Shown here piece by piece: positions 13,680 to 25,760 of a stretch of 64,000 nt of DNA (positions are counted from its first letter, which is position 1; the number at the start of each line of letters is the position of its first letter). The notes under the pieces are model-generated. The model worked only from the letters and a program-made list of their open reading frames with translations. It had not been told where the DNA came from and did not search any database. The position numbers and the translations under genes are program-made. The stretch covers positions 2,356,868 to 2,420,867 of the forward strand of contig OX393577.1 in the NCBI GenBank assembly GCA_947652605.1, in the 5' to 3' direction. Source of the stretch: Elmis aenea (Eukaryota > Arthropoda > Insecta > Coleoptera > Elmidae).

Positions 13680-15170
13680 TTATGATATTAATAATATTTA
13701 TGTAACTTTATCAACGGCGACTTACTTTACATCTCTGCTAATTACCATATTACTTTTTCTGGCTTCATAAAATATTTTTAACATTGTACTAAATCACTTT
13801 TTGATCACAGGTACTTATGTGCAGCTTTATATTTATTATTAATCTATATTTATGTTCACAAAATATCATGCATGGCCATAAAAGGTATGATAAAGAAAAC
13901 TGAGGTTAGCATATTTGTCATTTTCGCGCCTCACTAAGACCTACAGCTCAACGTCTTGCAGAGACGCTTCATGCAAACCCTATAGGGTTAAATCCAGTGT
14001 TAGAAGTACCCCTGGGTTAACCCAACTTTTATGCAAACCTGCCACAGTTAAGTTGAGAAGTAAATAATATCGTGAACCAATTAGGTTGTTGGAAAAATAG
14101 AAAAATTAGATATGAGGTTGATTTTTTATGGTACAATAATAATTTTCACAGTTTAATTTCGTCCAGCGTATCTATATGGTATTTAATCGAAGTACTTTAA
14201 GAAATTATTTAATGATTTATGATCAAAACAGCACAAACAATGTGAAGGACTCAACGTTGTGGAATTCAAGGTACCTATAAATATTTTAGTATTGTTTGGA
14301 TAAAGATTAGATATGATTAAAAACACTAAATTTTCATCAAAACATAACTTTTTAATCAACCAACGATGCAATGCGCATTTGACTGGCAATGACTGCGATA
14401 TTACTAACGTCCATGAAAATGTCATTATTTATTAATCATAATTCGTGTGTGACATAACTGAATCACTTTTGTTTAGTATGCGATTTATCAAATGCGTTAT
14501 AATACTGAAGGAGAAGATTAACTGTATCCATACCGGGAGCAATAATTTTTTGATGTTTTCTTTATGCTTTGCCATATACGATAACATTAATTTAGCCTCT
14601 GGCGTGGTATTTTTAGGCATTTGATACAGCATGCGCCGCTTCTTATGTTGCATATAAATTACCAGGTAATATACGGCAAAGGAAAAAAGCGTTTACGTTG
14701 TAAAACTTGCTTAATACGTTTAGCGGAAATTACGAATAGCTTCCTTCGCGTTTGATGTATAAACATACAGGTTCCTAGACACGTGCCTCTCGGAGCAAAC
14801 TTTATTACTGCATTAAAATAGTTCGTGTAAAATTGATGCTTTCCGTCGTCAAAAGTTGTGAGATGAAAAAGTTAAGAAACGTTTCGTCGAAAGGACTTTA
14901 ATGAAATTACTGAATAGTGTAGCTGTTGAAATGCTAGACTGATTTATTTAAATTTATTGCTTATTTTGAATTCACATCACGGACGCGTGCATTATAATTA
15001 ACGGCCACCCTCTAATTAGGAGAATGTCCCGTTAGAAATGTATTATGCAACATATTGTAAGTAAAATTCTTATCGTACGTACGTGTTGGTTGATTTCTAC
15101 AAATATTTTTACGTATTAAGCTTTCGCAGCTTTACAAATTAGCTGTTTGTTTATTACCATTGATATTAAT
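13680..15170. other. AT-rich spacer between two opposed RTE-like fragments
   Basis: Two adjacent minus-strand frames (14653-14432 and 14425-14183) have no recognisable domain and I cannot support them as genes. The rest is unremarkable AT-rich DNA. Confidence 0.4.
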
Positions 15171-15176
15171 TGCTCC

Positions 15177-16190
15177 AAATGATGAAGGAGTCCAAGATAC
15201 CAGTCAAACTATTTAGATTGCTCAAAATGACATTGGAAGGGACATTAAGCAGGATTTAGATTAAGGGGGAAACAAGGGAAGAATTTGAGATAGCAACAGG
15301 GCTCAAACAGGGAGACCCATTATCAGCCCTCATATTCAACGTAGTTCTGGAAAGAATAGTGAGAGACGGAAGACTGAACAGAGAGGGAACAATACTAAAC
15401 AAAAGTCACCAACTCATAAGTCATGCCGATGATGTAGCTATACTGGCAAGAACCTTAAAAGAACGGAGAGATCACAAGAAGAATGGCAGAAGCAGCACCA
15501 AAAATGGGATTAAGGATAAACGAAGATAAGACCAAGCTAATGAGAATAGGACAACAAATAATTGAAGACAGGCTAGTGGCAGGGGAATTTGAGGAAGTAA
15601 AGTGTACTTAGGGACACTACTCAGAAACAGAATGAAAGAAGAAACAGGCATGAACATGAGAATTCTGAAAGCCAACAAAAATGCAGGAGCTTTAAATAAC
15701 CTAAAAAGAGCAAAACAGTTATCTAGGAGCATCAAACTACGTTTGTATAAAACAATACTAAGACCTACAGCGATCTTAGGGTGTGAGACCTGGGTACTGA
15801 ACAAAAATGCAAAGAAAGCCAAGAAGATGAGAAAGAAAGATAATTAGGAGAATAGTGGGTGGGAGGAGGACAGATGATGGATATATAAGAAGAACAAACG
15901 AGGAGGTATATACAATTTTCAAAGAAGCGACCATAGACAAAGTAATAAATGCCAGAAGAATACAATGGCTAGAACATATTGAGAGAAGGGAGAACAGCAG
16001 AATAATAATAGAGATAGCGTGGAAAGAACCTACATACCAGAAAAAAAGAGGAAGACCCAGAAAAAGATGGAGAGAAGCTGTTGAGGCAGAACTAAGAGAG
16101 AAGGACATAATGAATTGGAGGAAGAAAGGGAAAGAAAGAAGAGTGTGGAAGAACATTACCAAGCTCTGGGCCTAAACGGCCCGCAAAATA
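15177..16190 (+). mobile_element. RTE-like LINE fragment, reverse transcriptase 3' half
   Basis: It reads part of a reverse transcriptase with frame breaks. Around 15290-15450 are GLKQGDPLSALIFNVVLE and a SHADDVAIL active-site region, with histidine where tyrosine is usual. 15602-15847 and 15855-16175 carry LRLYKTILRPTAILGCETW, NEEVYTIFKEATIDKVINA, RRIQWLEHIERRENSRI and a KKRGRPRKRW tail. It is the same family as 12815-13675 but in opposite orientation. The last bases, GGGCCTAAACGGCC..., match the other copy's end and so mark a shared 3' terminus. Confidence 0.85.
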
Positions 16191-16199
16191 GCTTTTATA

Positions 16200-16980
16200 T
16201 ATGAGATATATTTATTTCATACTACTAGGTACGTTTAAATATGTTATGTGCAAGGGCGTTTAGACACTTCTCCGAGCCTGGGAGAAAAAATTTACTGCTT
16301 TCAACTTCGTCCTTCTACAGATAATTAACGTGTAAAAAAAAACTGTGGAATGATTCCGGGACCCTGTGAGTTTCGGGCGCGGAGAATTTTACTCTATCGC
16401 CCCTTCACCCCTTTCTTCAGCCCTGTGGTAATGTGTTAAAAACGTTAGGGCATTGAACTGATATAGGTACAGGAAAGAGTAAAACTTTCCAACTAAACCT
16501 ATAAATCTCGTGCAACGTTGTTATCTTTATGAAACTGTACATTTCTGCGACTGTCGGACACATATTGATTGACTAATATTTCATATGTCGTGTTTTGAAT
16601 AATTTTCCTATTCGTTGCGAATCAATACCCCTTTAAGGGATTTTTAGCTTAAGTAAATCTGCTGAATACGGCTTTTTTTTTTGTACCGAAAGCTCCAGTA
16701 TAAGGGTGACACAGGAACTATTAGCAATTCTAAAAGAGGTCTATTAAAGGTGCTTTCACGAGTTTCTGAACATTGAAATCGGTGTATACAGCGCCATGGA
16801 AACTTCTATGGAAGTAATCTTTTCTAAAAGCTTTATCATTTTTTAAATATTACATCAGTCTCCGAACTTTTTCACACACATATACAATACATTTTTCTTC
16901 TGCACGAAATCGGTATTAAATTCATATGTGGAACCCGATTATAAACTATACATATAACATACCGTATGCTCAAATATAAG
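16200..16980. other. Intergenic DNA, no gene seen
   Basis: No coding content or bounded element was found between the RTE-like end and the MITE at 16985. Confidence 0.4.
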
Positions 16981-16984
16981 TATA

Positions 16985-17441
16985 TAGGGTGTTTCAGAAG
17001 GAATAATAATAGAAGCTGGTAGTAGTTAAAAAGTTGCCGCGTAGCAGCGAGTGCGTAATTGCTTTACAACTTGTGTTATGTAGCATACTTTTTCTACGAT
17101 CACATAATACATACGATTTTAACGGCTTTTTGGCTTATATACACATGTAATTACGTTGTCTTGTCAATTTTGACGTAAGCCTATACTTTGACATTTCTAG
17201 ACAAGTGTGCGTTTTGCTTACCGTGCGTTATAACTCACTTACTAGGCATGCAGGCGGTACGGTAAGTCATTTACATTAGTGGTCGTAGAAAAATGCAATA
17301 ACCAACCTTTTGTGAGGCTTTTTAAGGTTAACATTCAAGCAACCATTGAAAATTGGACACACGTTTATCTAAACTTTTTTACTCCAAATGGTACATACTA
17401 CCAGCTCCTAAAATATTTACTATTCCTCCTGGAACACTCTG
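16985..17441. mobile_element. TA-flanked MITE, 457 bp
   Basis: The left end TAGGGTGTTTCAGAAGGAATA and the complement of the right end, CAGAGTGTTCCAGGAGGAATA, are imperfect inverted repeats. Both continue into a shared AGCTGGTAGTA motif. TA flanks the element on each side (16983-16984 and 17442-17443). There is no ORF. The CAGGGTGTTCC-type end recurs in several other elements of the window. Confidence 0.65.
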
Positions 17442-17449
17442 TATTTTAT

Positions 17450-18360
17450 CATTAATCTTGAGGCGTTATTAAGAAACTTTAGTTAGATGTGCAGACTAGT
17501 GTGTTTCTCCCATATACGGTAGAGGAAGATAACGTAATATGAGAAAAAGTGCATACCTCATATATACATCATACTAGCGTGAGGAAGTTTGTGCAACTTT
17601 ATTTAAAATTGTCTTTATTGCAAAATCAATATCCGTTAAGCGCAAGGCTATGAAACTAACGGCGAACATTTTTAATTATGCTATCTGCATTATAACAGAC
17701 CCATGATGTTAAAATTATTTATGCACTAATAATTAAAACACCATTACTTAATGGATTTAATGGCCTTAATGTGTAATGTGTAATTAATAAAAGAACTGTT
17801 GAAACCAACTACATTTAATGATAGTTCTTAACAGCTTAGCGATGTCCGGTATTCAAAAAATTAATCGATTACTTAAATTTCCATATATTATCACTTTTAA
17901 AAGTATTCATAGTTACAAAATGTTTCAAAACTTGTTAATCTCAATTTAAATTTGAAGACACTTTGTAGTTCCTATGACAGTAGAAAATAGTTTGATTCCG
18001 TAAAATAGTGATCTTATCAAGTGGTATTATACGATATAAACCATATAAACGTCATCATGATATAATTCCTACACATATTTGTAAGCAGTTCAAACGTTCG
18101 TATCTAAATTAATGTTACTTTAACATCATCGATATTGTTGTTTGGAAATTTACGTAGCGAAGTATATTGCATTATCTTTGATAATAATTTTATTATCTCA
18201 GTTTTTAACCAGCGACATAGCAACTAACGTCACTTGATAAGGTGTTTAATAATAAATATTTGCGTTAGATGATTTAAGTCCAGTCCATAACCACAGCGTA
18301 GCACTATCTGTTCTGTTTGAATACCGTGTGTTTATAGAATTATAATATCTGTGTATATTG
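17450..18360. other. Upstream region of Arl4, no gene seen
   Basis: AT-rich DNA with no coding frame. It probably includes the promoter or a 5' UTR intron of Arl4. A TTGTTACAG|GC acceptor-like site lies near 18357-18366, upstream of the start codon. Confidence 0.35.
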
Positions 18361-18492
18361 TTACAGGCTGAAGGTTACTGTAATCGAGTAATGAAATGGC
18401 AACATCAGACGGTCGTCATCCTTCACGGTGTGGAAGAGACAAATTGTAAATGATGATGTAATTGATGATCATGTAAGCAATTGCCCGTGGTA

Positions 18493-19116
18493 ATGGGTGC
18501 CAACATGGGGAAGAACTCGTCGCTCCTGGATGCGCTACCATCTGGTCAGGGCACCCTTCATGTAGTCATGCTAGGATTAGACTCCGCCGGGAAAACTACG
18601 GCCCTTTACAGACTTAAATTCGACCAGTACCTTAATACCGTGCCTACGATCGGTTTCAACTGCGAGAAGGTTAAAGGCATGATCGGCAAAGCCAAGGGAG
18701 TCAACTTCTTAGTGTGGGACGTAGGTGGCCAGGAGAAACTTCGACCTCTTTGGAAGTCGTATACTCGGTGCACCGACGGGATAGTGTTTGTGCTGGACAG
18801 TGTTGACGTGGAGCGTATGGAAGAAGCCAAAATGGAATTAATTAGGACCGTGAAGTCGCCCGAGAACGCGGGCGTCCCAATTTTAGTTCTAGCGAACAAG
18901 CAAGATCTTCCAGGTGCTCGCGAACCCCGTGAACTCGAAAAACTGCTCGGTCTGATAGAACTGGGGGGTAGCGGACCCCCCGGGGGACATTTGTGGCATG
19001 TGCAACCCGCGTGTGCTATTACCGGCGACGGACTACAAGAAGGCTTAGAAGTTTTATATGAAATGATTATTAAACGGAAAAAACTCGCCAAAGTGCATAA
19101 AAAGAAAACGAGATAA
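18493..19116 (+). CDS. Arl4: Arl4 family ARF-like small GTPase
   Basis: Single-exon CDS for a 207-residue ARF-family GTPase. The start at 18493 (MGANMG) leaves glycine at position 2, the N-myristoylation residue of the family; the next ATG (18505, MGKNSS) would also fit. The P-loop GLDSAGKT is at 28-35, the switch I threonine in TVPTIGF at 52, WDVGGQE at 75-81 and NKQD at 135-138, with CAI as the G5 element. The stretch [20 protein letters not shown] and the basic tail [13 protein letters not shown] are diagnostic of Arl4. In animals, Arl4 proteins recruit ARNO/cytohesin exchange factors to the plasma membrane and act on Arf6 and actin. A Gly/Pro-rich insert ([11 protein letters not shown], about 158-168) precedes the G5 motif. 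The CDS is clearly GC-richer than its surroundings, as expected for a conserved coding gene in AT-rich DNA. Confidence 0.96.
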   Translation: MGANMGKNSSLLDALPSGQGTLHVVMLGLDSAGKTTALYRLKFDQYLNTVPTIGFNCEKVKGMIGKAKGVNFLVWDVGGQEKLRPLWKSYTRCTDGIVFVLDSVDVERMEEAKMELIRTVKSPENAGVPILVLANKQDLPGAREPRELEKLLGLIELGGSGPPGGHLWHVQPACAITGDGLQEGLEVLYEMIIKRKKLAKVHKKKTR

Positions 19117-19620
19117 AAATTTAATATCGGTTAAAAAAGTGTGATTAGTTCCAACTCTCATCTCAGTATGCTGCAGTTGCTTAAGTGACAATGTTTGTTG
19201 TTGTTTTTTTAAATTAGCCAACGTAAAAAAGCGGTCATTTTTACCGCCTGATTTGAGAAATTGAAAGTATTTTAAAATCCTTACTCGATTATTTTATAAC
19301 GATCATAAAATTGTCGTCCAATTTTACGATTAGTGTGTTTGTAGGACGAATGTAATTACCTTTTGTTGTCGATTGCACGGAAGCATGTGTGTAATGTAAA
19401 CCAAAATTAGATTTTTTATCCGACGTAACCATCGCACACAATAACTAATAGATAAGAAACCTTTTGTGATTCATTATAATTAAGAAATTCACAACTTACA
19501 GGTAATCGAAAGTGAAATTATTAGTTTGTCTCACAGTGTGAATGAAAGCTGTTCTCCCACGAGTTTTGTTTTTATCGAAATGTGCAATTTTAGTACATAA
19601 TAAACGACTGTATTCATGAA
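19117..19620 (+). promoter_or_regulatory. Arl4 3' UTR with AATAAA polyadenylation signal
   Basis: AT-rich sequence after the Arl4 stop, with an AATAAA hexamer at 19599-19604, the first well-placed poly(A) signal downstream. The extent of the UTR is inferred from that signal. Confidence 0.45.
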
Positions 19621-19629
19621 ACGGAAGCA

Positions 19630-22600
19630 GCTTACTTTTATTAGCAACTAGAGGTACATCCGTTCTATTGTTCGGCAGTGCATTTCGAACAATATATTCA
19701 ATCGCGGTTCTTTCTCATTCGAAATTACAATAAAAATAATAGCGCATAGAAGTTCCTTTCATGAATGCAGTAATTACCAGAACCAAAGGTGCTCATTAAT
19801 TGTAAGTAATCTTATTTAATGTAAACCCTATTATATTTGTTCTAGTATAAATATAATATTTATTGTGATAGTGTAAATCCGGATCGAAAGTAATTCATAC
19901 CTATTTGATATTCCTGATGTTTTTAGAGATAGATAGGTAGGTGTTTTAACGTTTTTTACTTTGCATTTTGATAGCAGCATACTTGTTGCCATAAATTTTT
20001 TGTACGAAATGTAACTCTTTCGTGTGGAGTCAAAAATTCTGAGCAAATAAACATTAGGCATATAAAGATCCTAAAAATGAACCCCCGGCTACAAGTTGCA
20101 GTATCAATTCTAAAGATAAATAGCTTTAAAAACAAATTCGGCTGTGACGTTCAATTTTTATTTTCATTTCTGGTCTACAAACTGAGTCAACATAAGTTTT
20201 TTTTACGTGAAATGCGTATTTTAGCTACTGTTGTGGTGTATTACATAATTTATTCATTTAACCCTTCGTCGGGCGTGGGTATTATGACGGACACACCAGT
20301 CATATGTTTGTACATATCCTATAAACACTGCGCCTGGGGTTGGTTAAACCAGTAGTAACAAACTTAAGGAAGTAGCCGTATATTCTGTTAACTTTTATTA
20401 TACATATTAAAGTAGGCTGTTTTTTTAGTTTTGTCATGTTGGCATTTCCAAAAGTCAATATGACATTTTAATTACATTGCGAAGCTGTTTTGCAAATTAA
20501 AAATGCCAAAATGTTTTGAAGAAAAATGTAAGAAAATGTAAAATGATAAAGAATTAAAAAAAGATAATCCAGAGTTTACAAATGAGCTAATTTGTTCCAA
20601 ATTGTCGAATATATTTAATGTAAAGTATTATATTATATTTTGGCTGTATAGACTAATAAAAAATTATATTTTAGGTAGAAGTTTTATCATAAAAATTTTA
20701 GGTCAAGGATAAGACAATTTAGAAAATGTTTAATACAAACGCGATAAATTTTTATCATTTTCGGACCATACATTAAGAAAAGAGCTGCAACAATTTATTT
20801 GGTAATATAGTTCAAAAAATAAATATTTTACTTTACGAAATTTATTCAATGACGCAAAAAAATGTTTAAAATTAAAGGTGGGCTTTTAACTTTGTACAGA
20901 ATTTTGAAATCGATGTGGTATAAATATAGTAAAGTGGATGGTAGAAAAATTTTAAGTGAGCAAAAACATGTTGCAGCTAAGGTAACATTTTTGCAGTATA
21001 GAAAATGCTGTGATAATGTCAGATTTGTGTACATGAATTTGATAAGAGTAATCCTAGCAAAATTAAATATGAGGGTAAACGCTTTACAATTTTACATGCG
21101 GGCTTCTTGGAGGGGTGCAATTTTTATTTATTGAATATCAATAGTATATTTTTGGTCTGTTATGGGTCACGAGTTTGTTTATTTTATGGTTTTAAAGTTA
21201 AACAGAGAGCAGGTTTTATATATTTAGGATCGTTTGGTTAACAGAGAAAAAAAGAAAATCATAACAAGAAACACCTAAAAAGTCAAATTGCAAAATACGT
21301 TACAGTATTTGCCATCTTATTTTGATATAAATACTATTTTTATAAACATCCTTAAATATTTTCCAAATTTTGTTTTATTGGCAACGTTATTTTGGAAATG
21401 ATAAAAATTACAACCTAAAATGCTTAAAGTGACAATGTCAAAATATATACAGGGTGGAATCTGTCACCCTAACATAGCCAACTTTAATGTATAATAAAAG
21501 TAAACAGAGATAGCTAAACGTATTTCGAAAAAATGAGGACCAATTTTGCCATTTCTAAATTGTATTCGGTGACAGCATCGTTCACTAGATAATTATAAAA
21601 TACTAAATACGAAAATATTTCGGTCTGATTAATTTCGTTAAAATTAAAGAATTTGGATCACAGTAAACATATAAAAGGATATCAGTTAAAAAAAAAAGAA
21701 CCATTATAGAACGCCATACCAAAATCTCTTGCCTTTTTTGGTTAAACCAAAAACGAAATTAAAAATTGAGCAACACAGTAATGTGAAAAATTTGATTGAA
21801 GCAATTTTTCTTTAGATGTAAAACACATTATACATAGCTATGGCGCTTTTTTGAAGCACCCAGTATTATATACCTACCTATCCAATACTGCATATCTCAT
21901 TCGTCCATCTTATACAACGCATAATAGATATATTCAGTGCCTTGATTCCAAAAATTTTGCCTAAATCGCGTTTATACGTTATTTTTTCTTATCACCACAA
22001 AAACCAGTACGACTTTGCGAAGAAGTTTTCGCGCGTGCTCAAATTTTTAAGTTCAAAATTATGTAAAACGTTAATAAATTTCGTTTTACACTCGCGTAGT
22101 ATTGGCAATGTTTTATTTAGTATTACACATGAAAGAAAATTAAACGCCATTTGTTTGTTTGAAGTCCAGTAATGTATCGTGGTGTTATATTCTAATAACA
22201 TGAATTATAAATAAACATGGGTCGATGTTGATAATGAATTTGTATCCGTATTTACACGTTCAAAAATCCCTAATAAGTGTGGAATATAAATGCCTTAAAT
22301 GGCTTTTTTAAGACTAAATATTTTTGTTTCTATTATGTACATAATATAGTTGTTTGCACCTACTGTTATATAAAACACAACGCGGTTAAATTCTGGATGT
22401 TTTTAATCAATTTGTAATGTATTTTTTACCAACTATTTTAAATTTTGTTACAATTAAGCGTTAAGAATAATTTTCAAAAGAAAATTAATAAGTTATTAGT
22501 TATTATTAGGAATGCACAGAATTCTTGTAACGTAAACCAAAGAGGTAGGTGGTGCATACGTCGGCGGACAAAAAAAACTTGTCAAAATTGCTAGATTACT

Positions 22601-23470
22601 TTGTGTTAACTAATAAGACGACATGTCTTATTTAAATAAGCTCCTACGCGCTAAAACTATTATAAATTACATTAATATTAGTTTGTTGAACTCGAAAAAT
22701 AACTAAATTTTGAACAAACAACTCGTTTGTGATTTTTTCCCACAATATTTTATGGCTTATTTAATTATTTTTATACTTATGGGCCGATCATCGATCCCAG
22801 GGGTCGAGCGCCAACACACAAACCAATTTTACCAAAAAAAGATTTAACGCTTCGAACCATCATGTATCAAACCGGAATCATATTCTTGTTTTCCTTTCCA
22901 AGAAAGCATTTATGGAAACGTCTTCCTTATAAAAAATTTTTACTATCTTCGGCCGATATCCTTATGGTTTCTAGAAAACTGTGGATGTCCAGCAATCCAA
23001 TACTTTGACCACTAGACCTGCCTTAAGAAGTTGAAAGCCTCATTCGATATAACGATATTGACGTGCCTCGATTTTTTGTCTGCCGGTGTATATATCACAG
23101 ATAAAATACATCGTCAAAATACCGCAGTATAACATATTGCCAAAATTTATAAAATTTATTAGTGTAATTCAGTTTTAAATAAATTGACGTTTACTTGTTT
23201 TTAATTTTAGGGGCTGCGCAAATTATACGCGAATCCGTTTTTAACCCGTTGTGTGAGTTGTTTTTTTAATTAATATTAGTGTCCAATAACAAGAAATATG
23301 TAGCCTATGTTAATATTTATATGCCTGTTGCCGCCATGTATAATTTGTAAATATCTACCTACATGTAAAACAATTGATTCTAAAGTTTAATAAATTATGT
23401 TTGTTTTTATTTTGCGTTTTGTTTCGATTGCCTATTGCCTTTTAGACCTTGCGTGCAAGCAATTATACGT
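19630..23470. other. AT-rich DNA with no convincing gene
   Basis: Many 60-90 codon frames overlap on both strands and lack recognisable motifs. One ACAGGGTGG-type MITE end is visible near 21450, but its partner end is not clear. A possible small terminal exon lies at about 23211-23270 and is treated as a finding, not as a gene. Confidence 0.4.
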
Positions 23471-23488
23471 TCTTAGAATGCGTAGGAT

Positions 23489-24637
23489 GAGGTCTTTTCA
23501 GAGGAAGGGGACAAAAGGAGCAGATCCTGCGGGCCTGACAGTTTTAGGGGCCTCAATTATCAACTGGCCCTATTAGAAAAAAGTTAGTAATATTCTTTGT
23601 GAAATAACAGTTTTACAACATACAGGGTTCTCGTTTTTCGAGGGCCACTATGGGGATCTCGTAAACGGTAAGAGTTACGATTTCGGTTAAATTAGGGTAA
23701 AGTTGTATATTTAGGTGGTTAATAATTTACCGCAAATAGAACTTATATACCTTTTTTAGTTTTTGAGATATACGGGAAAAAGTAAAAAAATGGATTTTTG
23801 TTTTTTGCCCGTAACTTTTTCATTTGATGTCGAATTTTATTTCTGTAAAAACTTTTTCATGCCCACTTTTTGCAAGGAATCAAATTCACCAGTTATATTT
23901 TCCATGCGACGTTTCGCTTTTTTTAAACCATCATCAGGTCAATTTTTTCTTATGGAAGCTATAACCTATTTTCGTTTTGTGTTGAATCTTTAATTAAATC
24001 CCTTTAATAGTAATTTTATGTGGTTTACTTATCTGCTTCCAAGGAAAAAGGGACAAAGACAATTATTTACCATGCCGATTAGGAACTTTTCAAAATAAAA
24101 TATTTGTTTTTCCCTTTTTAACAACAATTATTGTTTCAAAGAAGTGGTAAGTGTTATACATTGTCGAATTCAGAATAAAATGCCCTATAATTGCCGTTAA
24201 AATCACGTATAGCGTCTATAAGAAAAAATTGCCCTGATGATGGTTTAAAAAAAGCGAAAAGTCGCATAAAAAATATAATTAAGGATTTTTGATTCCTTGC
24301 AAAAAGTGGCCACGAAAAAGATTTTACAAAAATGAAATTCGACATCAAATGAAAAAGTTACGGGCAAAAAACAAAAATCCATTTTTTTACTTTTTTCCTT
24401 ATATCTCAAAAACTAAATAAGCTAGATAAGTTCTGTTTGCGTCAAATTATTAAGCACCTGAATACAACTTTGCCCTAATTAACCGAAGTCGTAACTCTTA
24501 CCGTTTACGAGATCCCCATAGTGGCCTTCGAAAATCGAGAACCCTGTATATCATCGAACGACCATTATACTTTAAAATTTTTTCCTCATAGTTTTTAATT
24601 TTGAAGGGCCCCAAAAACATTTTTGGCCGCGAGCCTC
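23489..24637. mobile_element. Possible outer hAT-like element enclosing a foldback
   Basis: A 9-bp word GCGTAGGAT occurs at 23480-23488 and again at 24638-24646. The enclosed ends share weakly inverted GGGGCC-rich tracts: left GCGGGCCTGACAGTTTTAGGGGCC, right (complement) GCGGCC...TTTTTGGGGCCC. This would be an 8-9 bp target duplication around an element split by the foldback at 23623-24546. The terminal repeats are poor, so confidence is modest. Confidence 0.4.
23623..24546. mobile_element. Long-inverted-repeat foldback element, 924 bp
   Basis: The left arm (23623 to about 23960) and right arm (about 24215-24546) are inverted copies of one another for more than 300 bp, starting CAGGGTTCTCGTTTTTCGAG. 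TA flanks both ends (23621-23622 and 24547-24548). The arms include GGCCACTATGGGGATCTCGT and a CTGATGATGGTTTAAAAAAA core near the inner ends. There is no transposase. A single-arm relative lies at 34501 to about 34950. Confidence 0.85.
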
Positions 24638-24649
24638 GCGTAGGATCAT

Positions 24650-25755
24650 AAATGCCAATACAGGCGGACTAAAAGACTTCCTAGAATAAAGGTACATAAT
24701 TATGTTTCAGGATTCTTTTTCTAGTTTTTTAATTAAGCATGCCTATAATCGGATAACATTTTCATTCGGTCAGCTTATGCATTACTCAGAAAAAAAGTTT
24801 ATAAAAGATTACACGTGATGGTGTCATATTTCTTATCTTAGAAGAGATTATTAGTTTCCATATAAAGCAGTGATAAATTATTCCCTGGCAACACTTGGAA
24901 CTTATTTAAATAGGTACGTACCGTACAGGATTAGCGTAGCTCCTTTCACATTTTGACTGTAAAAAGTTTTTAAATATTATAAATTTAAAGTTACAACCTT
25001 TTTACAGCTACTCCACTAGAAACACATTTTATTTATTACCTTCATTTATGATGTAGGTATTATGTTTTTTCTCTGATAAAAATGAACCTCCCAAATAATA
25101 AAATTGACCTTACCTGTTAAAGCGTATGATTTACTTTAAGAAAGTATACTCGCATTGAACTTTCATAAAATGTTAGACCACGATTTGACCTTTGATGTAA
25201 ACTAAAAATTGTTAAAAACAACTCGTGTAATCGACATAATTTTGCAATTATCTAAAACGCATTGTTATTAATTTAACTAACATAACCAACAACCATGACC
25301 TGAATATGAAATCAATTGTCAACCTTCGCCAAAATTTGTCAAATTGATAATGTACAACCAACCACCGCACTTCCGTCTTCATCATTTTTTCTACAAAATG
25401 AAGAAAACCGCGGGTTTGCTTATACGCACCGATTCATAAACTTCTAGTAGCAAATGGAGTACCGAAGATATTCTGGAACCGGAGGCTTGCAATTATTTAT
25501 CTATTATATTTGCTTAGGGAACTGTCTAAACGAAAATTGACGACGTAAATTTATTTAAAGTGAACATTGAAAAACATGATGACTATCAAAAAATAAGAGA
25601 AAACTATTTTTTTACCTACTAATTCATTTGCACGATTTTCAGTTCTACAAAATACCTATCAAGCCATCCACAATTTTTTTACTGTCAACGTATGTATGTG
25701 TCAGCATTACCGGCACTAGAGAACCGACAGATATTCCACAAAACCTTAAAAAATT
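24650..25755. other. AT-rich intergenic DNA, no gene seen
   Basis: No coding region, RNA gene or bounded repeat could be supported. Confidence 0.4.
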
Positions 25756-25760
25756 GTTTA

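Noticed and set aside
14183..14653. Two adjacent minus-strand frames of 80 and 73 codons
   Set aside because: No recognisable domain, and nothing links them as exons.
15472..16162. Hydrophobic minus-strand frames over the RTE-like copy
   Set aside because: They are antisense to reverse transcriptase coding sequence; the hydrophobicity is a by-product of Lys/Arg/Glu codons read backwards.
18606..19091. 161-codon minus-strand frame opposite Arl4
   Set aside because: It is the antisense shadow of a well-conserved GTPase gene and has no domain of its own.
20077..20355. 92-codon plus-strand frame
   Set aside because: No motif, AT-biased composition and no splice or poly(A) context; taken as chance.
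21445..21875. Possible TA-target MITE starting CAGGGTGGAATCTGTCACCC
   Set aside because: The left end has only a local hairpin (AGGGTG/CACCCT), and no convincing inverted partner was found on the right.
22780..22830. tRNA-like T-arm sequence (ATCGATCCCAGGGGTCGAGCG)
   Set aside because: No acceptor, D or anticodon stems could be placed around it.
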